Notes: generated by a model from the letters alone, not told the origin. DNA of 45,959 nt from Gemmatimonadota bacterium (GCA_028875075.1 JAPPGF010000024.1:1-45959), one strand, 5' to 3'; positions 24,685 to 34,334 are shown, counted from the stretch's first letter. Made by a program: numbers and translations.

Positions 24685-25052
24685 GACGCTCCGGTGGGCC
24701 GGCCGTAACGGTCGTCCAGCCGCACGAGGTCGTCCAAGTGGGGCGTCGACGCCTCCAACAGATCCGTGTCTACGATCGCTTCGACGCGGTGCACGGTTCC
24801 GGGCGACAGCCGCGCCGCCTCCCCCGGACCGAGTTCCGTGGCTTCGAGCCGGTCCACGGATGAGCCCGTCGTCAGGCGGATGCGGCCACCAAGCACGTAC
24901 ATGGTCTCGTCCTTGACCTTGTGGAGTTGGAGCGAGAGCGCCTCTCCCCCGTTCACGTGCAGGATCTTGCCCGCGTATGACTCCGTCTCAGCCCAGATCA
25001 GCTCGTAGCCCCAGGGCTTGTCGACCCTCCGGACCCGCGCCCTTACCGCCAT
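24681..25052 (-). CDS. Cupin protein of the mannose-6-phosphate isomerase type II (ManC C-terminal) kind
   Basis: The 123-residue single-domain cupin starts at ATG 25052 (MAVRARVRRVDKPWGYELIW). It has the PWGYE opening and cupin motifs 1 and 2 (LSLQLHKVKDETMYVLGG with the metal His/Glu set, and LSPGTVHRVEA). Stand-alone members are usually annotated as phosphomannose isomerase-like, with activity unproven. The start overlaps the end of susD by 10 bases, and the stop overlaps folK, so translation is coupled on both sides. It could act in sugar handling linked to SusC/SusD uptake, but this is inference. Confidence 0.85.
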   Translation of the reverse strand: MAVRARVRRVDKPWGYELIWAETESYAGKILHVNGGEALSLQLHKVKDETMYVLGGRIRLTTGSSVDRLEATELGPGEAARLSPGTVHRVEAIVDTDLLEASTPHLDDLVRLDDRYGRPTGAS

Positions 25053-26446
25053 GACCCGACCGTCTGACCAGCGGGGCAAGCCATGGACTGGGACAGGTTG
25101 GGGTTCGTGTCCAGCTCGAGCTGAGGTATCGGAAAAGCGGCATCGTCGCCGCCCCCGACCCCCGCCTTGACCGGGGGGAATAGGTCGATGCCGAACGCGT
25201 CGCGCCGGAAGCGCCGCGAGGTGGCCAGCCGATCACCAGTGAGCCACAGCTCCCGTGCACGCTCATCCGCCACCGTCTTGAGGTCGGTCGCCATGTCGCC
25301 ACTCAGAGCGAGCGGAGCAAGCTGATCGGCAACCCGAGGCAGCGGGACCCTCGAGTGAAGCAGCATCCGCAGGCTGTAGTCGGAGCGCAGGTCGTTCAGG
25401 ATCTCCTCGGCGACCGCGCTGTGGCCGCCGCGCACGGCTGCCTCCGCCCGGATCAGCATGGCTTCGATCCCGGACGCGACCAGGATCTCGCTGTCCTGCC
25501 GCTGATATAGCGTCTGCAGCATGACGGGAACGGATCTGCTCACGGAGATGAAGCCGGCCGGCCGGACCGCGATGAGGTTCAACCCTACGAAGCTCTCGAA
25601 GTGCTCCCACAGCTCGTTGCCGCGGCTCGGCACTTCTCCGCTGCCGATCGTCCAAGCCAGCGACGATGCATCCCCCCAGGTGCTTGCGTACACCTCGTTA
25701 TACTGTGCCGGGGCGTTCTGCGAATATTCGGCGATGTAGCGGAACTCGCGTGGAACGCCTGCCGCCAGGGCCGTAGCGAGGTCGTACTCCCCGAGCCACA
25801 GATGGGCACGCGCCTGGGCGACCAACGCAGCCAGTCGGACCCGCTCGAAGCCGATCACCAAGGCCTCGCCCTCGGCTTCCCTCAAGTAGCCCAGGGCCTG
25901 CCGCATGCGGGCGTCGGGCAGGAGAGGCTCGGTCTCGGGATGCACTCCCGTCAGAATGCTCCAGCAGTACAGCTCCGCGAGCCAGATTCGCGCGAGTCCT
26001 CCGTAGAGCTTCGACATCGCGATGCCCTGAAGACCGAGCAGCGTGACGTCCGAGTAGGCAGGATCCGCAAGGCGGCTCTGCAGCACCAAGAAGGTCGTGT
26101 CCGCGAGATGCCGAGCCTGATGGAGCGTCGTATACGGAGACACCACAAGCGCCAAGTTACTCGGCTGTATGAAACGCTCGTCCACCTGCACGATGCTACC
26201 GGAGGCGGCCGCGATCATCTCGTCCGTCAACAACGCGGCGTATCGCGCGATGTCGTCCGTCGCCTCGTGGTAGTTGTGAACGACACCGTTGATGATCGGG
26301 GCGATGGCCGCGAGCCCGGCATCGTCGAGATCATCAGGGGTCAGAATGCCGGTCGTGTCAACGTCGAGCAGGCCGTCGCAACCGGCCGCCACCACCGCAA
26401 GGAGTCCGATCTGGCGAGCGTAACGTTGTCGGGTAGAGCGCTTCAT
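25043..26446 (-). CDS. RagB/SusD-family outer-membrane nutrient-binding lipoprotein
   Basis: The 467-residue lipoprotein is the surface lid partner of the SusC-type transporter encoded 11 bases upstream. The signal ends in a lipobox (LLAVVAAGC), followed by the SusD-like LLDVDTTGILTPDDL. The tetratricopeptide-like helical body includes LLGLQGIAMSKLYGGLARIWLAELYC. The C-terminal SusD signature is present: VADERARELWLTGDRLATSRRF, then FPIPQLELDTNPNLSQ. The ATG at 26446 is unambiguous, but its Shine-Dalgarno is weak. The ligand is unknown; no carbohydrate-active enzyme is nearby, so a glycan substrate is not implied. Confidence 0.9.
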   Translation of the reverse strand: MKRSTRQRYARQIGLLAVVAAGCDGLLDVDTTGILTPDDLDDAGLAAIAPIINGVVHNYHEATDDIARYAALLTDEMIAAASGSIVQVDERFIQPSNLALVVSPYTTLHQARHLADTTFLVLQSRLADPAYSDVTLLGLQGIAMSKLYGGLARIWLAELYCWSILTGVHPETEPLLPDARMRQALGYLREAEGEALVIGFERVRLAALVAQARAHLWLGEYDLATALAAGVPREFRYIAEYSQNAPAQYNEVYASTWGDASSLAWTIGSGEVPSRGNELWEHFESFVGLNLIAVRPAGFISVSRSVPVMLQTLYQRQDSEILVASGIEAMLIRAEAAVRGGHSAVAEEILNDLRSDYSLRMLLHSRVPLPRVADQLAPLALSGDMATDLKTVADERARELWLTGDRLATSRRFRRDAFGIDLFPPVKAGVGGGDDAAFPIPQLELDTNPNLSQSMACPAGQTVGSWR

Positions 26447-26457
26447 CCGTCGCGGAC

Positions 26458-29400
26458 TCAGAACGTGAGCGCCAGGCGGCCGGTCACACGCCGCGCCAAC
26501 GGCAGCGTGAGAAAATCGGCGCGACCGTTACGGATTCGTCTCGAGTAGTTGATCTCGGGATCGAGGCCGGAATAGCGTGTCAGCAACCCCAGGTTTTCTC
26601 CGCTCAGCGTCAGGCTGCCCCGGTCGGCGTTGAGGAAACCGAGCACGCTCGCCGGCAGCTCGACCCGGGCCGACACGTTCCTCAAGCGAGCGAAATCCGC
26701 ATCCTCGATCCAGGGACCGAACGCTACGTCCCGAGCGGCCGTGGCCTTGATACGGGCTTCGGGCGTACGCTGGCCATCCGCAGCCGTCTCGTAGATCTCC
26801 GGGCAAGTGCCGCCGTACGGTCCGCCTCCCAGGAAGGCGCATCGATACTGCTGGGTGGCGTTGAACTGTTGATGGCCTCCGGCGAAGCCTACCACGGCGT
26901 TCAACTGCAGCCAATCGGAGAAGCCCACGGTGGTGATCAGCGATCCTCCGAACGTGGGGGACGGCTGGCCGACGAAGACCGCAGAGTCGGACGCAGTGAC
27001 CTGGTCGCCCATGACGGAGTAGGTGTGGCTGAAGAACGAGCCGAAGGGATGACCTTCTTGGTGGCGCTGGCTGTTCCCCTCGTAGCCGTAGATGATCGGC
27101 TCGTCGAGCCGGGTGACTTCGGAATTCAGGTGTTGGAGGAGGAGGCGCGTCTCCCAGCGCAGCGCCGGACGGTCCACGGCCACCGCGCTCAACGTCAACT
27201 CGAGGCCTCGATTGCGGACCTCGCCCACGTTCTCGACCTGGCCGAGGCGATAGCCGGTCGACGGCGAAATCGGCCGGTCCACAAAGGCGTCCCGCGTGAC
27301 CTGGTTGAACCAGGTGAGACCGAGCGCGAGCCGATTGCCCAGCGCCGTCACGTCCAATCCTACCTCGAGCTCCTCACCCCGTTCGGGCTTCAGGTCCGGA
27401 TTGCCGGCGCCGACCAGGACCACTGCGGCGCGGTCGCGGCCGTTGACCGTCACGGACCGCGAGCCGAGTAACTGAAGAGCGGCGAATGGAGCCGGCTCCT
27501 TCCCGGACTGGCCCCACGCTCCCCGGAGTCGGAGCGACGTGAGTAGCGGCACGCTTGCGAACCACGGCTCCTCGTGCACGACCCAGGACGCCATCAAGCG
27601 CGGATATGTTGCTCGCGTCCGGTCATCGCCGAACGTGCTGCTCTCGTCGATGCGTATCGCCGGCGTGAGGAAGAGGCGATCCTGATAGCCGAACTGCTGT
27701 TGGACATACACACCCACGGTTCGGCTCTCGCGGATGAACTCGAACCCCTCCCGCTCCACAGCGCTGGAGACCGTATTGATGCCCGGCGGAAGCGCCCGGC
27801 CCACGGACGAAGCGCTCTCCAGCTTGAGGCCGTAGAACTGTGCACCCACGGATGTGATCGAACGTACGCCGGCGGCGAGACCCAGGTCGGCATTGACGCC
27901 GAGATCGAGCGTGAGGCCGCGCGCGACGCTGTTCCCGATGCTACGGAACCCGAACGACAGATCCTGGAACGGCAGGGTGGGGTCCACCGGGATGAACTCC
28001 CCGACCTGGTCCGAGAACTGATCGTAGCCGAGAGTGGCCCGGGCCCGCAGGAAAGGGAACGGCTCGTAGTTCACGGTGACGCCGCCCGTGAAGCGCTCCA
28101 CCTCCTGCTCGTTCTCCACCGTGGCCACGTCCTCGAAGGTCCGTGCTTCGAAGAATGGGTTCTCGGGGCAAAGGCCGACCAGCTCGTCGAGCGTGGACAG
28201 GACGTTCACGCTGAGGAGCAGCTGCTGGAACTCGATCGCCTCGGGGCAGCTCGTGCTCTGAACGCCGGATACGGGATCCTGCCGCTCCAGCGGAATCGCC
28301 CACGGAAAGCCCAGCAGTCCGACGCCGATGAAGCCGAACCTGCTGTTGTCGTTCTCGGGGAGCGACGCCCGGCTGCTGGAGAATCCGGTCGATACCTGGA
28401 CGCTCAGTTCCGCCCCCGGGCTCAGCGTCAGGTTGGCCCGCAGCGAACGCTGTTCGAGCTCGTTGTTGGACAGATTGCCGAGGCGATCGCTCAGCTCTCC
28501 GGAAAGGAAGTACGTGACGTTGCCGGCACCGCCTCGCACGGAGATCCCGTAGGACTGCTCGAGTCCCGTCCTCCACGGGGTTCCGAACTCGCCGCCCGCT
28601 CCACCGTCCAGGAGGTTAAGGCGGTATAGCGTGTCAGGAACCGGGACGAAGAATTGGCCGGGAGGCACTTCGTCGAGCAGTTGGGAGACGTCCAATTGCT
28701 CACCAAAGAAGGAGCGGGGATTCCACACGCTCTCGGGCCAATTGCTGACATCCCAGTTGACACCCACTTCAGAGTGGATCAGCCACTCGCTGGCCCCGGA
28801 GCGGCCCCGCTTGGTCGTGATACGGATCACCCCTGCCGCCGCCTCGGTCCCGTACAAGGTCGCCGCCGAGGGACCGTTCACGACCTCGATCTGCTCGATA
28901 TCGTCGAGATTGAGGTCGCTCAGCCGACTCGTCGTCTGACCGCCCACGTCCGGCCCGGAGATCAGGTCGTTGGAGACGCGCGTGCCGTCCACGTAGATGA
29001 TGGGTGTGTCGTCCAGCAGGAACGAGCCGCTTCCCCTGATCGTCACGGACGGTGTGGAGCCGACCGAGCCCGAACTCTGCGCCACCTGTACGCCGGGAGC
29101 GCGGCCTTCCAAGAGGTTGAGCAGGCTAGGAGGCAACACCTGCTCGAGCTCTCCTTCCACGTCGATGGTCGCCGTCGCGTTTCCGACCTCACGTCGGCGC
29201 TGCAGCCCGGTCACGGTGACGATCATCTCGTCCAGCGCGACAGCCGACACCGTCATGGCGAACGTGAGGTCGACGACCTGTCCCGGGGCGAGCGTCACAG
29301 ACCGCGTTGCCGTCTCGTATCCGAGGCTCTCGATCCGCACGTCGACCGTGCCCGCCGGCACGCCCTCGAGCCGGAATCCTCCCCGTGTGTCGGTGAGAGC

Positions 29401-29592
29401 CCCGATCCCGGTGCCGACCACCGATACCTGAGCGCTCGCAACAGGCGTGAGGGTCTCGGCGTCCCGGACCGTGCCGGCCAACACCCCCGGCTCCTGGCCC
29501 CAAGCGGGTCGAACAACGGCGAGCATCAAGAGCGTGACACGGACCACATCGTACGCGATGCGGGACTTCCAACTACAACGCCGTGCTCTCAT
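26458..29592 (-). CDS. SusC/RagA-family TonB-linked outer-membrane receptor
   Basis: The 1044-residue transporter starts at ATG 29592, preceded by GGAGGAG. A signal peptide (VTLLMLAVVRPAWGQ) leads to a carboxypeptidase-regulatory-like domain (VLAGTVRDAETLTPVASAQV, about 33-115). A TonB-dependent plug follows (LDEMIVTVTGLQRRR, LNLLEGRAPGVQV, IIYVDGTRVSND, IEQIEVVNGPSAATLYGTEA) with the SusC-type AAGVIRITTKRG. The 22-strand barrel ends in ARRVTGRLALTF, with C-terminal Phe. It works with the susD product to import a ligand using TonB energy. It is the first gene of a probable six-gene unit down to aroB. Confidence 0.95.
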   Translation of the reverse strand: MRARRCSWKSRIAYDVVRVTLLMLAVVRPAWGQEPGVLAGTVRDAETLTPVASAQVSVVGTGIGALTDTRGGFRLEGVPAGTVDVRIESLGYETATRSVTLAPGQVVDLTFAMTVSAVALDEMIVTVTGLQRRREVGNATATIDVEGELEQVLPPSLLNLLEGRAPGVQVAQSSGSVGSTPSVTIRGSGSFLLDDTPIIYVDGTRVSNDLISGPDVGGQTTSRLSDLNLDDIEQIEVVNGPSAATLYGTEAAAGVIRITTKRGRSGASEWLIHSEVGVNWDVSNWPESVWNPRSFFGEQLDVSQLLDEVPPGQFFVPVPDTLYRLNLLDGGAGGEFGTPWRTGLEQSYGISVRGGAGNVTYFLSGELSDRLGNLSNNELEQRSLRANLTLSPGAELSVQVSTGFSSSRASLPENDNSRFGFIGVGLLGFPWAIPLERQDPVSGVQSTSCPEAIEFQQLLLSVNVLSTLDELVGLCPENPFFEARTFEDVATVENEQEVERFTGGVTVNYEPFPFLRARATLGYDQFSDQVGEFIPVDPTLPFQDLSFGFRSIGNSVARGLTLDLGVNADLGLAAGVRSITSVGAQFYGLKLESASSVGRALPPGINTVSSAVEREGFEFIRESRTVGVYVQQQFGYQDRLFLTPAIRIDESSTFGDDRTRATYPRLMASWVVHEEPWFASVPLLTSLRLRGAWGQSGKEPAPFAALQLLGSRSVTVNGRDRAAVVLVGAGNPDLKPERGEELEVGLDVTALGNRLALGLTWFNQVTRDAFVDRPISPSTGYRLGQVENVGEVRNRGLELTLSAVAVDRPALRWETRLLLQHLNSEVTRLDEPIIYGYEGNSQRHQEGHPFGSFFSHTYSVMGDQVTASDSAVFVGQPSPTFGGSLITTVGFSDWLQLNAVVGFAGGHQQFNATQQYRCAFLGGGPYGGTCPEIYETAADGQRTPEARIKATAARDVAFGPWIEDADFARLRNVSARVELPASVLGFLNADRGSLTLSGENLGLLTRYSGLDPEINYSRRIRNGRADFLTLPLARRVTGRLALTF

Positions 29593-30054
29593 CTGGACTC
29601 CTCCGGCTCCTAGCGTGCCCACCGAGGTCAAGACCCTATCCAAACCTCACCGTTCCCGTAGCTCGGGCTCGCTGTGACGTTAAGATGGCCCCGGACGCCC
29701 GCTCCACCAAGCTGGTTGAGGCCCGCCGTCCGGTGAGGCCCAGCCGCGGATGCCGCCCATGACGAACACCGGCGTCGGACCTTCGTGCAACCGCCCGGGC
29801 GCCGTCCCTGGAAGCGGCCTGTGCTGCCCCGGCGGGACGTGCGGCAAGACCCGCGGGGGCGGCGGGGTGAGCGCCGCGGCAACGGAGCCTGCAGGCCATC
29901 ACGGCCGGCCCCGGGACCCATGAAGCCCAGAGCCCTCCTGGCCTCCGACGCCCGGACCCGGCAAAGCCAGTTAGTGTAGATTCTGCACGACTTGGACGAC
30001 TCGTCCGTCCACGCTTGCACACGCCCCCACTGCCCAGGACCTACCTCGCGGCCG
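29593..30054. other. Divergent intergenic region between susC and the class A PBP gene
   Basis: There is no credible gene in these 462 bases; open frames on both strands lack coding character. Both promoters should lie here, but no convincing -35/-10 pair is seen. TGTAGATT near 29975 is a possible extended -10 for the PBP gene. A perfect 13-base palindrome GGACGA-C-TCGTCC lies at 29994-30006. Confidence 0.4.
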
Positions 30055-32421
30055 ATGGCCAGAAGACGTATCCGCCGCCGCGCCCGTTCCGGTCGAGCCC
30101 GTGGCCTCACGGGGCGCTTGACAGCCGCGTGGGGTGCGTTTCCGCCGGAGTGGCTTCGACCGTACTGGAAGCCGCGCGCCAACCTGCTGGCTCTCGCCTT
30201 CCTCTTCGCCGTGGGTGTCGGGACTGCCTGGGGCTCGTGGCAGAGCCTTTGTGCGGCCTGTCCGTCGGTGGCCCAGATCCGCACGTGGGAGCCCGAGGAG
30301 ACGTCCAAGCTCTACAGCCATGACGGGGTGCTGATCGGGGAACTCGGCATCGAGAGGCGCACGGCCGTCTCGCTCGCTGCCCTGCCGCCGCATGTCCCCC
30401 AAGCGGTGATCGCGATTGAAGACAAACGCTTCTATCGCCACGGCGGCCTGGACGTCCGGGGCGTCGCGCGGGCCGCGTTCGGGGTGGTGACATTCAACCG
30501 CAGGGGTGGCGGCAGCACGATCACGCAGCAGCTCGCCCGGATCATGTTCCAGGAGGATGTCATCGACTTCGAGCGGCGGCTGCTGAGCGGCGGCCTGCTC
30601 CGGAAGCTCAGGGAACTCCAAGTGGCGCTGGAGCTGGAGCGCTCGTACACGAAGGACCAGATCCTCGAAGCCTATCTGAACCAGATCTATCTCGGGCGCG
30701 CGTACGGAGTGCAGGCGGGCGCCCGCGCGTTCCTGGGCAAGGACGCGATCGCGATGAACCCCGCGGAGTCGGCTCTCATCGCAGCCATCCTGAACGTGCC
30801 CGGCCGATACGATCCCTTCCGAAGACCCGACAACGCGCTGCAGCGGCGCAACCTCGTGTTGGCCCAGATGGCCGACCAGGGGTACCTGACCGAACAGGAA
30901 GCCCAGCGCTGGCGCGTCGAGCCCCTGCCCGATGAGAGCCAGCTCGCGGGCGGGGCCCAAGACATCGCGCCTTACTTCCAGGAATGGGTGCGTCAGATCC
31001 TGGATTCCATGTACGGACAGGAGGTCTACAGCGGTGGACTCAATGTCACGACCACGCTCGACGTCGCGATGCAACAGGCCGCCGATGAGGCGATGGAGTT
31101 CGGATGGCGGCGCATCGAAGACCTGGCGACGTTTGAGCATCCCAAGTACGCGGAATTCGACACCGTTACGACCTTCCCGGGGGAGACCCCTTACCTGCAG
31201 GGCGCCTTCGTCGCGCTCGATCCCTACACCGGCGCCGTACGGGCGCTCATCGGCGGGCGTAACTACAGGCAGTCAAAGTTCGATCGGGCTCGGCAAGCGC
31301 GCCGCCAGGCGGGTTCCTCCTTCAAGCCATTCGTGTACACGGCCGCCATCCAGAGCGGCATCCCGGCATCGCACGTCATCGTGGACGCGCCGGTCGTCTA
31401 TCCCCAGGTCAGCGGGACGGAATGGAGGCCGCAGAACTACGCGGGCAGGTTCGAGGGGCCGATGACGATTCGCGAGGGGCTGCGTCGGTCGGTCAACATG
31501 GTGGCGATCAAGCTGGGCTGGGAGGAAGTGGGAATCGAGACGGTTGCGCAGACCGCACGCCGCATGGGTATCACGACGCAGATCGAGCGGTTCCCGTCCA
31601 CCACGATCGGCGCGGTCGAGGTGATCCCGCTCGAGGTCGTCGAAGCTTACTCCGCCTACGCGACGCTCGGCACGCGCGTAAGGCCTTTTCCCATCGTGCG
31701 CGTGGAGAACGCGGAGGGCGAGCTCCTGTGGGAACCGCAGCCAGAGCGCACGCTGGTGCTGGACAGCCTAGTCGCACGACTCATGGTAGACCTACTCCAA
31801 GACGCGGCGAACCGGGGCACAGGCGGCGGAATGCACACCCCGGGACCCAATGGCGGCAACCTCCCGTGGGAGGTGCCCACGGCCGGCAAGACGGGGACGA
31901 CCAACGACGGCACCGACGTCTGGTTCACCGGCTTTACGTCCAATCTCATCGCCAGTGTCTGGTTCGGCCTGGACCGTCCCCAGATGATCACTCCTCGTGC
32001 GACGGGTGGCGGCTTCGCGGCGCCGACCTGGGGCCGGTTCATGGCCAAGGTCTACTACGGAGACAGCATTCCGCCAACTGGAGGGCCGGCCGATGCGGGG
32101 TCCTTCGAGCCGGATTCCACGGTTGCGCCGCAACCTGATTCAGTCCCGTCCGCCGGGCACGCCTCAGTTGCCATCCATCCCGGGGCATCGCTCCCGCTGC
32201 CCGATCCCTGGCCCGTTCTACGCGGACTGACCAATCGCCAGGTTGACGTTCGGACCGGCAGGTTGTGGAGCGAGTGGTGCCGGGGCGAGGAGTACACGGA
32301 GTACTACGTCCCAGGCACCGAACCGACCGAAATATGCGACGACACGGGCCGAGGTCGATTCCGCCTTCCCCGCATCGGCAGAGGGACCAGTCCTCCGGCC
32401 CCGTCGGGCCAGCGGCAGTGA
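30055..32421 (+). CDS. Class A penicillin-binding protein (PBP1A type): glycosyltransferase plus transpeptidase
   Basis: This bifunctional peptidoglycan polymerase/cross-linker has 788 residues, a basic cytoplasmic N-terminus and one membrane anchor (about 42-60). The GT51 domain shows IEDKRFYRHGGLD with catalytic E122, GGSTITQQLARIMF and SYTKDQILEAYLNQIYLG. The transpeptidase shows SxxK (S421-S-F-K424), SxN (S479-V-N481) and KTG (K612-T-G614, then TNDGTDVWFTG). A C-terminal tail of about 100 residues is Pro-rich and carries a Cys pair (EWCRGEEY and EICDDTG). The frame opens at 29992, but ATG 30055 is chosen. Its stop overlaps the GTG of the DUF3343 gene. Confidence 0.95.
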   Translation: MARRRIRRRARSGRARGLTGRLTAAWGAFPPEWLRPYWKPRANLLALAFLFAVGVGTAWGSWQSLCAACPSVAQIRTWEPEETSKLYSHDGVLIGELGIERRTAVSLAALPPHVPQAVIAIEDKRFYRHGGLDVRGVARAAFGVVTFNRRGGGSTITQQLARIMFQEDVIDFERRLLSGGLLRKLRELQVALELERSYTKDQILEAYLNQIYLGRAYGVQAGARAFLGKDAIAMNPAESALIAAILNVPGRYDPFRRPDNALQRRNLVLAQMADQGYLTEQEAQRWRVEPLPDESQLAGGAQDIAPYFQEWVRQILDSMYGQEVYSGGLNVTTTLDVAMQQAADEAMEFGWRRIEDLATFEHPKYAEFDTVTTFPGETPYLQGAFVALDPYTGAVRALIGGRNYRQSKFDRARQARRQAGSSFKPFVYTAAIQSGIPASHVIVDAPVVYPQVSGTEWRPQNYAGRFEGPMTIREGLRRSVNMVAIKLGWEEVGIETVAQTARRMGITTQIERFPSTTIGAVEVIPLEVVEAYSAYATLGTRVRPFPIVRVENAEGELLWEPQPERTLVLDSLVARLMVDLLQDAANRGTGGGMHTPGPNGGNLPWEVPTAGKTGTTNDGTDVWFTGFTSNLIASVWFGLDRPQMITPRATGGGFAAPTWGRFMAKVYYGDSIPPTGGPADAGSFEPDSTVAPQPDSVPSAGHASVAIHPGASLPLPDPWPVLRGLTNRQVDVRTGRLWSEWCRGEEYTEYYVPGTEPTEICDDTGRGRFRLPRIGRGTSPPAPSGQRQ

Positions 32422-32654
32422 CGGGGGAGCCCCAAGAAGGACTCCTCTTCACATTCGAGACCACACACCTCGCCCTCTGGGCAGAAGACACTGCTCACGA
32501 GCACGGCATTCCGGTTGACGTGGTTCCTGCCCCGGCCGAGGCCCGAGCGAAATGCGGTATCGCCCTCAGGACCCTCCCCGCGCGCGCCGACGAGCTGGCG
32601 TCCGCACTGCGCGGGGAAGGCATCACGTTCGGCACGTTCATGCCCGCACGGTGA
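32418..32654 (+). CDS. DUF3343-type small protein (putative Se/S carrier-like)
   Basis: This 78-residue protein starts at a GTG overlapping the PBP stop (GTGA). The sequence LLFTFETTHLALWAEDTA, GIPVDVVPAPAEARAKCGIAL and LRGEGITFGTF matches the DUF3343 fold, including the single conserved Cys in AKCGIAL. Such domains occur beside YedF/SelD-type selenium or sulfur proteins and are predicted carriers. None of those partners is here, and the coupling to a cell-wall polymerase is unexplained. Assignment to the family is from pattern recognition only. Confidence 0.75.
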   Translation: MTGEPQEGLLFTFETTHLALWAEDTAHEHGIPVDVVPAPAEARAKCGIALRTLPARADELASALRGEGITFGTFMPAR

Positions 32655-32667
32655 TCCGGGGACGGCA

Positions 32668-33996
32668 CTAGAGCCGCTCGACGCCTACAGCGCTCACGCG
32701 GTGCGAGATCAGCGGCCTTGGCGACACGCTCGAACCTGTATTGATCTCGACCGAGTCTCGCAGCGCACCGCAAGCGCACGCCGCGCTGTCGGAGTCGGCA
32801 GCGTGTACTTCGCCGATGAGGTCGCCCGGCTCTACGTGCTGACCGAGGACAACGTGGAGGACGAAGCCCACGCTCAGGTCAATAGGATCTCCCACTGCGC
32901 GCCGCCCCCCGCCCATCTCGACGACCGTCCACCCAAGCGTCCGCGGAGCAATCCCGGCCACGACGCCCGCCCTCTCCGCAGCGCATTCGAGCACGACCGG
33001 CGCTCGAGGCAGACGCTCCGGGTGGCCGACTACTCCGGCATCCCCGCCCTGAGCCTCGACCATGCTCGCGAAGCGGTCGAGCGCGCCGCCCCCGTCCAGC
33101 GCCTCGGCCGCCGCCGCTCGGGCGGCGGACGGACTCGGCCGAACGCCGCTGACGATCGCCATTTCGGCGGCCTGACAGAGAGTGAGCTCCCGGAGATCGT
33201 CCGGCCCGGCCCCGCCGAGGCATTCGATCGCCTCCCTTACTTCGAGCGCGTTGCCGATCGCGCCGCCCAACGGCCGGTCCATCGCGGTGAGCAGCGCGTT
33301 CGTGCGGACCCCGTAGGTCTCGCCCATCTCAACCATCGTCTCGGCGAGTTCCAGCGCATCGTCCTCTTCGGGCAGGAAGGCGCCGGCGCCGACCTTGACG
33401 TCCAGGACGAGCCCCTGGATCCCCTCGGCCAGCTTCTTGCTCATGATGCTGGTCGCAATCAACGGTAGGGAAGCGACGGTGCCCGTGGCGTTTCGCAGGT
33501 CGTACAGGCGCCGATCCAGCGGTGCGATCTCAGCTGTCTGGCCCGTCATCACACAGCCCACGCTCCTAAGCACTTCCTGCATCCGGGAGAGGGAGAGATC
33601 GGTGCGAAAGCCCGGAATGGACTCGAGCTTGTCCAGGGTGCCGCCGGTGTGTGCCAACCCCCGCCCCGACATCATGGGGACGCCGAGCCCCAGTTCAGCC
33701 GCCAGGGGAGCGAGCACAAGAGATACCTTGTCGCCGATCCCACCGGTGGAATGCTTGTCCGCGCTGGGAATCGGCAAGCCCGACAGGTCGAGCGTCGCGC
33801 CGGAGCGGATCATGACTCGGAGCAGAGCCGCCAGCTCGTCGCGCTCCAGCCCATGGAAGTAGACCGCCATGAGGAAGGCGGACATCTGGTAGTCCGTGAC
33901 TTCTCCTGCCAGGTAGCCACCGAAGAAGCGCTCGATCTCCGGCGCATCGAGCGTTCCGCCGCCGCGCTTGCGTTCGATCAGTCGTGCCGGGATCAT
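32668..33996 (-). CDS. deoA: Pyrimidine-nucleoside (thymidine) phosphorylase
   Basis: This enzyme phosphorolyses thymidine or uridine to base plus (deoxy)ribose-1-phosphate. From ATG 33996 the 442-residue protein has the normal length. It shows LIERKRGGGTLDAPEIERFFGGY at the start, the family signature SADKHSTGGIGDKVSLVLAPL, MMSGRGLAHTGGTLDKLE, LPLIATSIMSKKLAEG and DVKVGAGAF. The C-terminal PYNP domain ends in ALRDSVEINTGS. The open frame extends to 34275, but that part is not coding. It converges with the DUF3343 gene, leaving 13 bases between stops, and is followed by no other salvage gene. Confidence 0.93.
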   Translation of the reverse strand: MIPARLIERKRGGGTLDAPEIERFFGGYLAGEVTDYQMSAFLMAVYFHGLERDELAALLRVMIRSGATLDLSGLPIPSADKHSTGGIGDKVSLVLAPLAAELGLGVPMMSGRGLAHTGGTLDKLESIPGFRTDLSLSRMQEVLRSVGCVMTGQTAEIAPLDRRLYDLRNATGTVASLPLIATSIMSKKLAEGIQGLVLDVKVGAGAFLPEEDDALELAETMVEMGETYGVRTNALLTAMDRPLGGAIGNALEVREAIECLGGAGPDDLRELTLCQAAEMAIVSGVRPSPSAARAAAAEALDGGGALDRFASMVEAQGGDAGVVGHPERLPRAPVVLECAAERAGVVAGIAPRTLGWTVVEMGGGRRAVGDPIDLSVGFVLHVVLGQHVEPGDLIGEVHAADSDSAACACGALRDSVEINTGSSVSPRPLISHRVSAVGVERL

Positions 33997-34334
33997 CGGC
34001 CCCGCCCGCCGCATGCCACCGGGCAGATCGTGCCCCGACCGAGCGCGTTCAGCAGAATGGTTTCCGGGCCCCCTTGACCATCCGCTCCATATCCTTCCGG
34101 TCGCCGCCGTGCTCGAGCCATCTTTCGCTCGCGTCGCTGCCGGCCTCGCCGATCGTACTGCGCGGCCGCCCGCACTTCTTTCTCCACGGCACCCGGGGCG
34201 CCCCACGAACAACGCCGGGACCCGTGGGCCAGCCCAACAGCGAGCCGGAGGCGAGGCAGGTGACCGCCCGGTCATGATCGCGTCTCACCGGATCTCCGTC
34301 CGGTACCGTGGCTTCACTTGGTCGGCGCCCCTTC
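33997..34334. other. Gap between the M24 aminopeptidase and the nucleoside phosphorylase
   Basis: No gene is firmly supported in these 338 bases. A minus-strand frame of 79 codons (34288-34049), containing SDASERWLEHGGDRKDMERM and ending KGARKPFC, has mild coding character but no recognised family. A second overlapping frame looks equally plausible, so I do not call either. Confidence 0.35.

Noticed and set aside
27295..27320. Palindrome CTGGTTGAACCAG resembling the TTGAA-loop hairpin
   Set aside because: It encodes the normal TWFNQVTRDAF segment of the SusC barrel and lacks the flanking GCTGG/CCAGC and third hairpin.
34049..34288. Possible 79-codon gene between the M24 peptidase and the phosphorylase
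   Set aside because: There is no family match, two overlapping frames look equally plausible, and the ribosome-binding site is poor.
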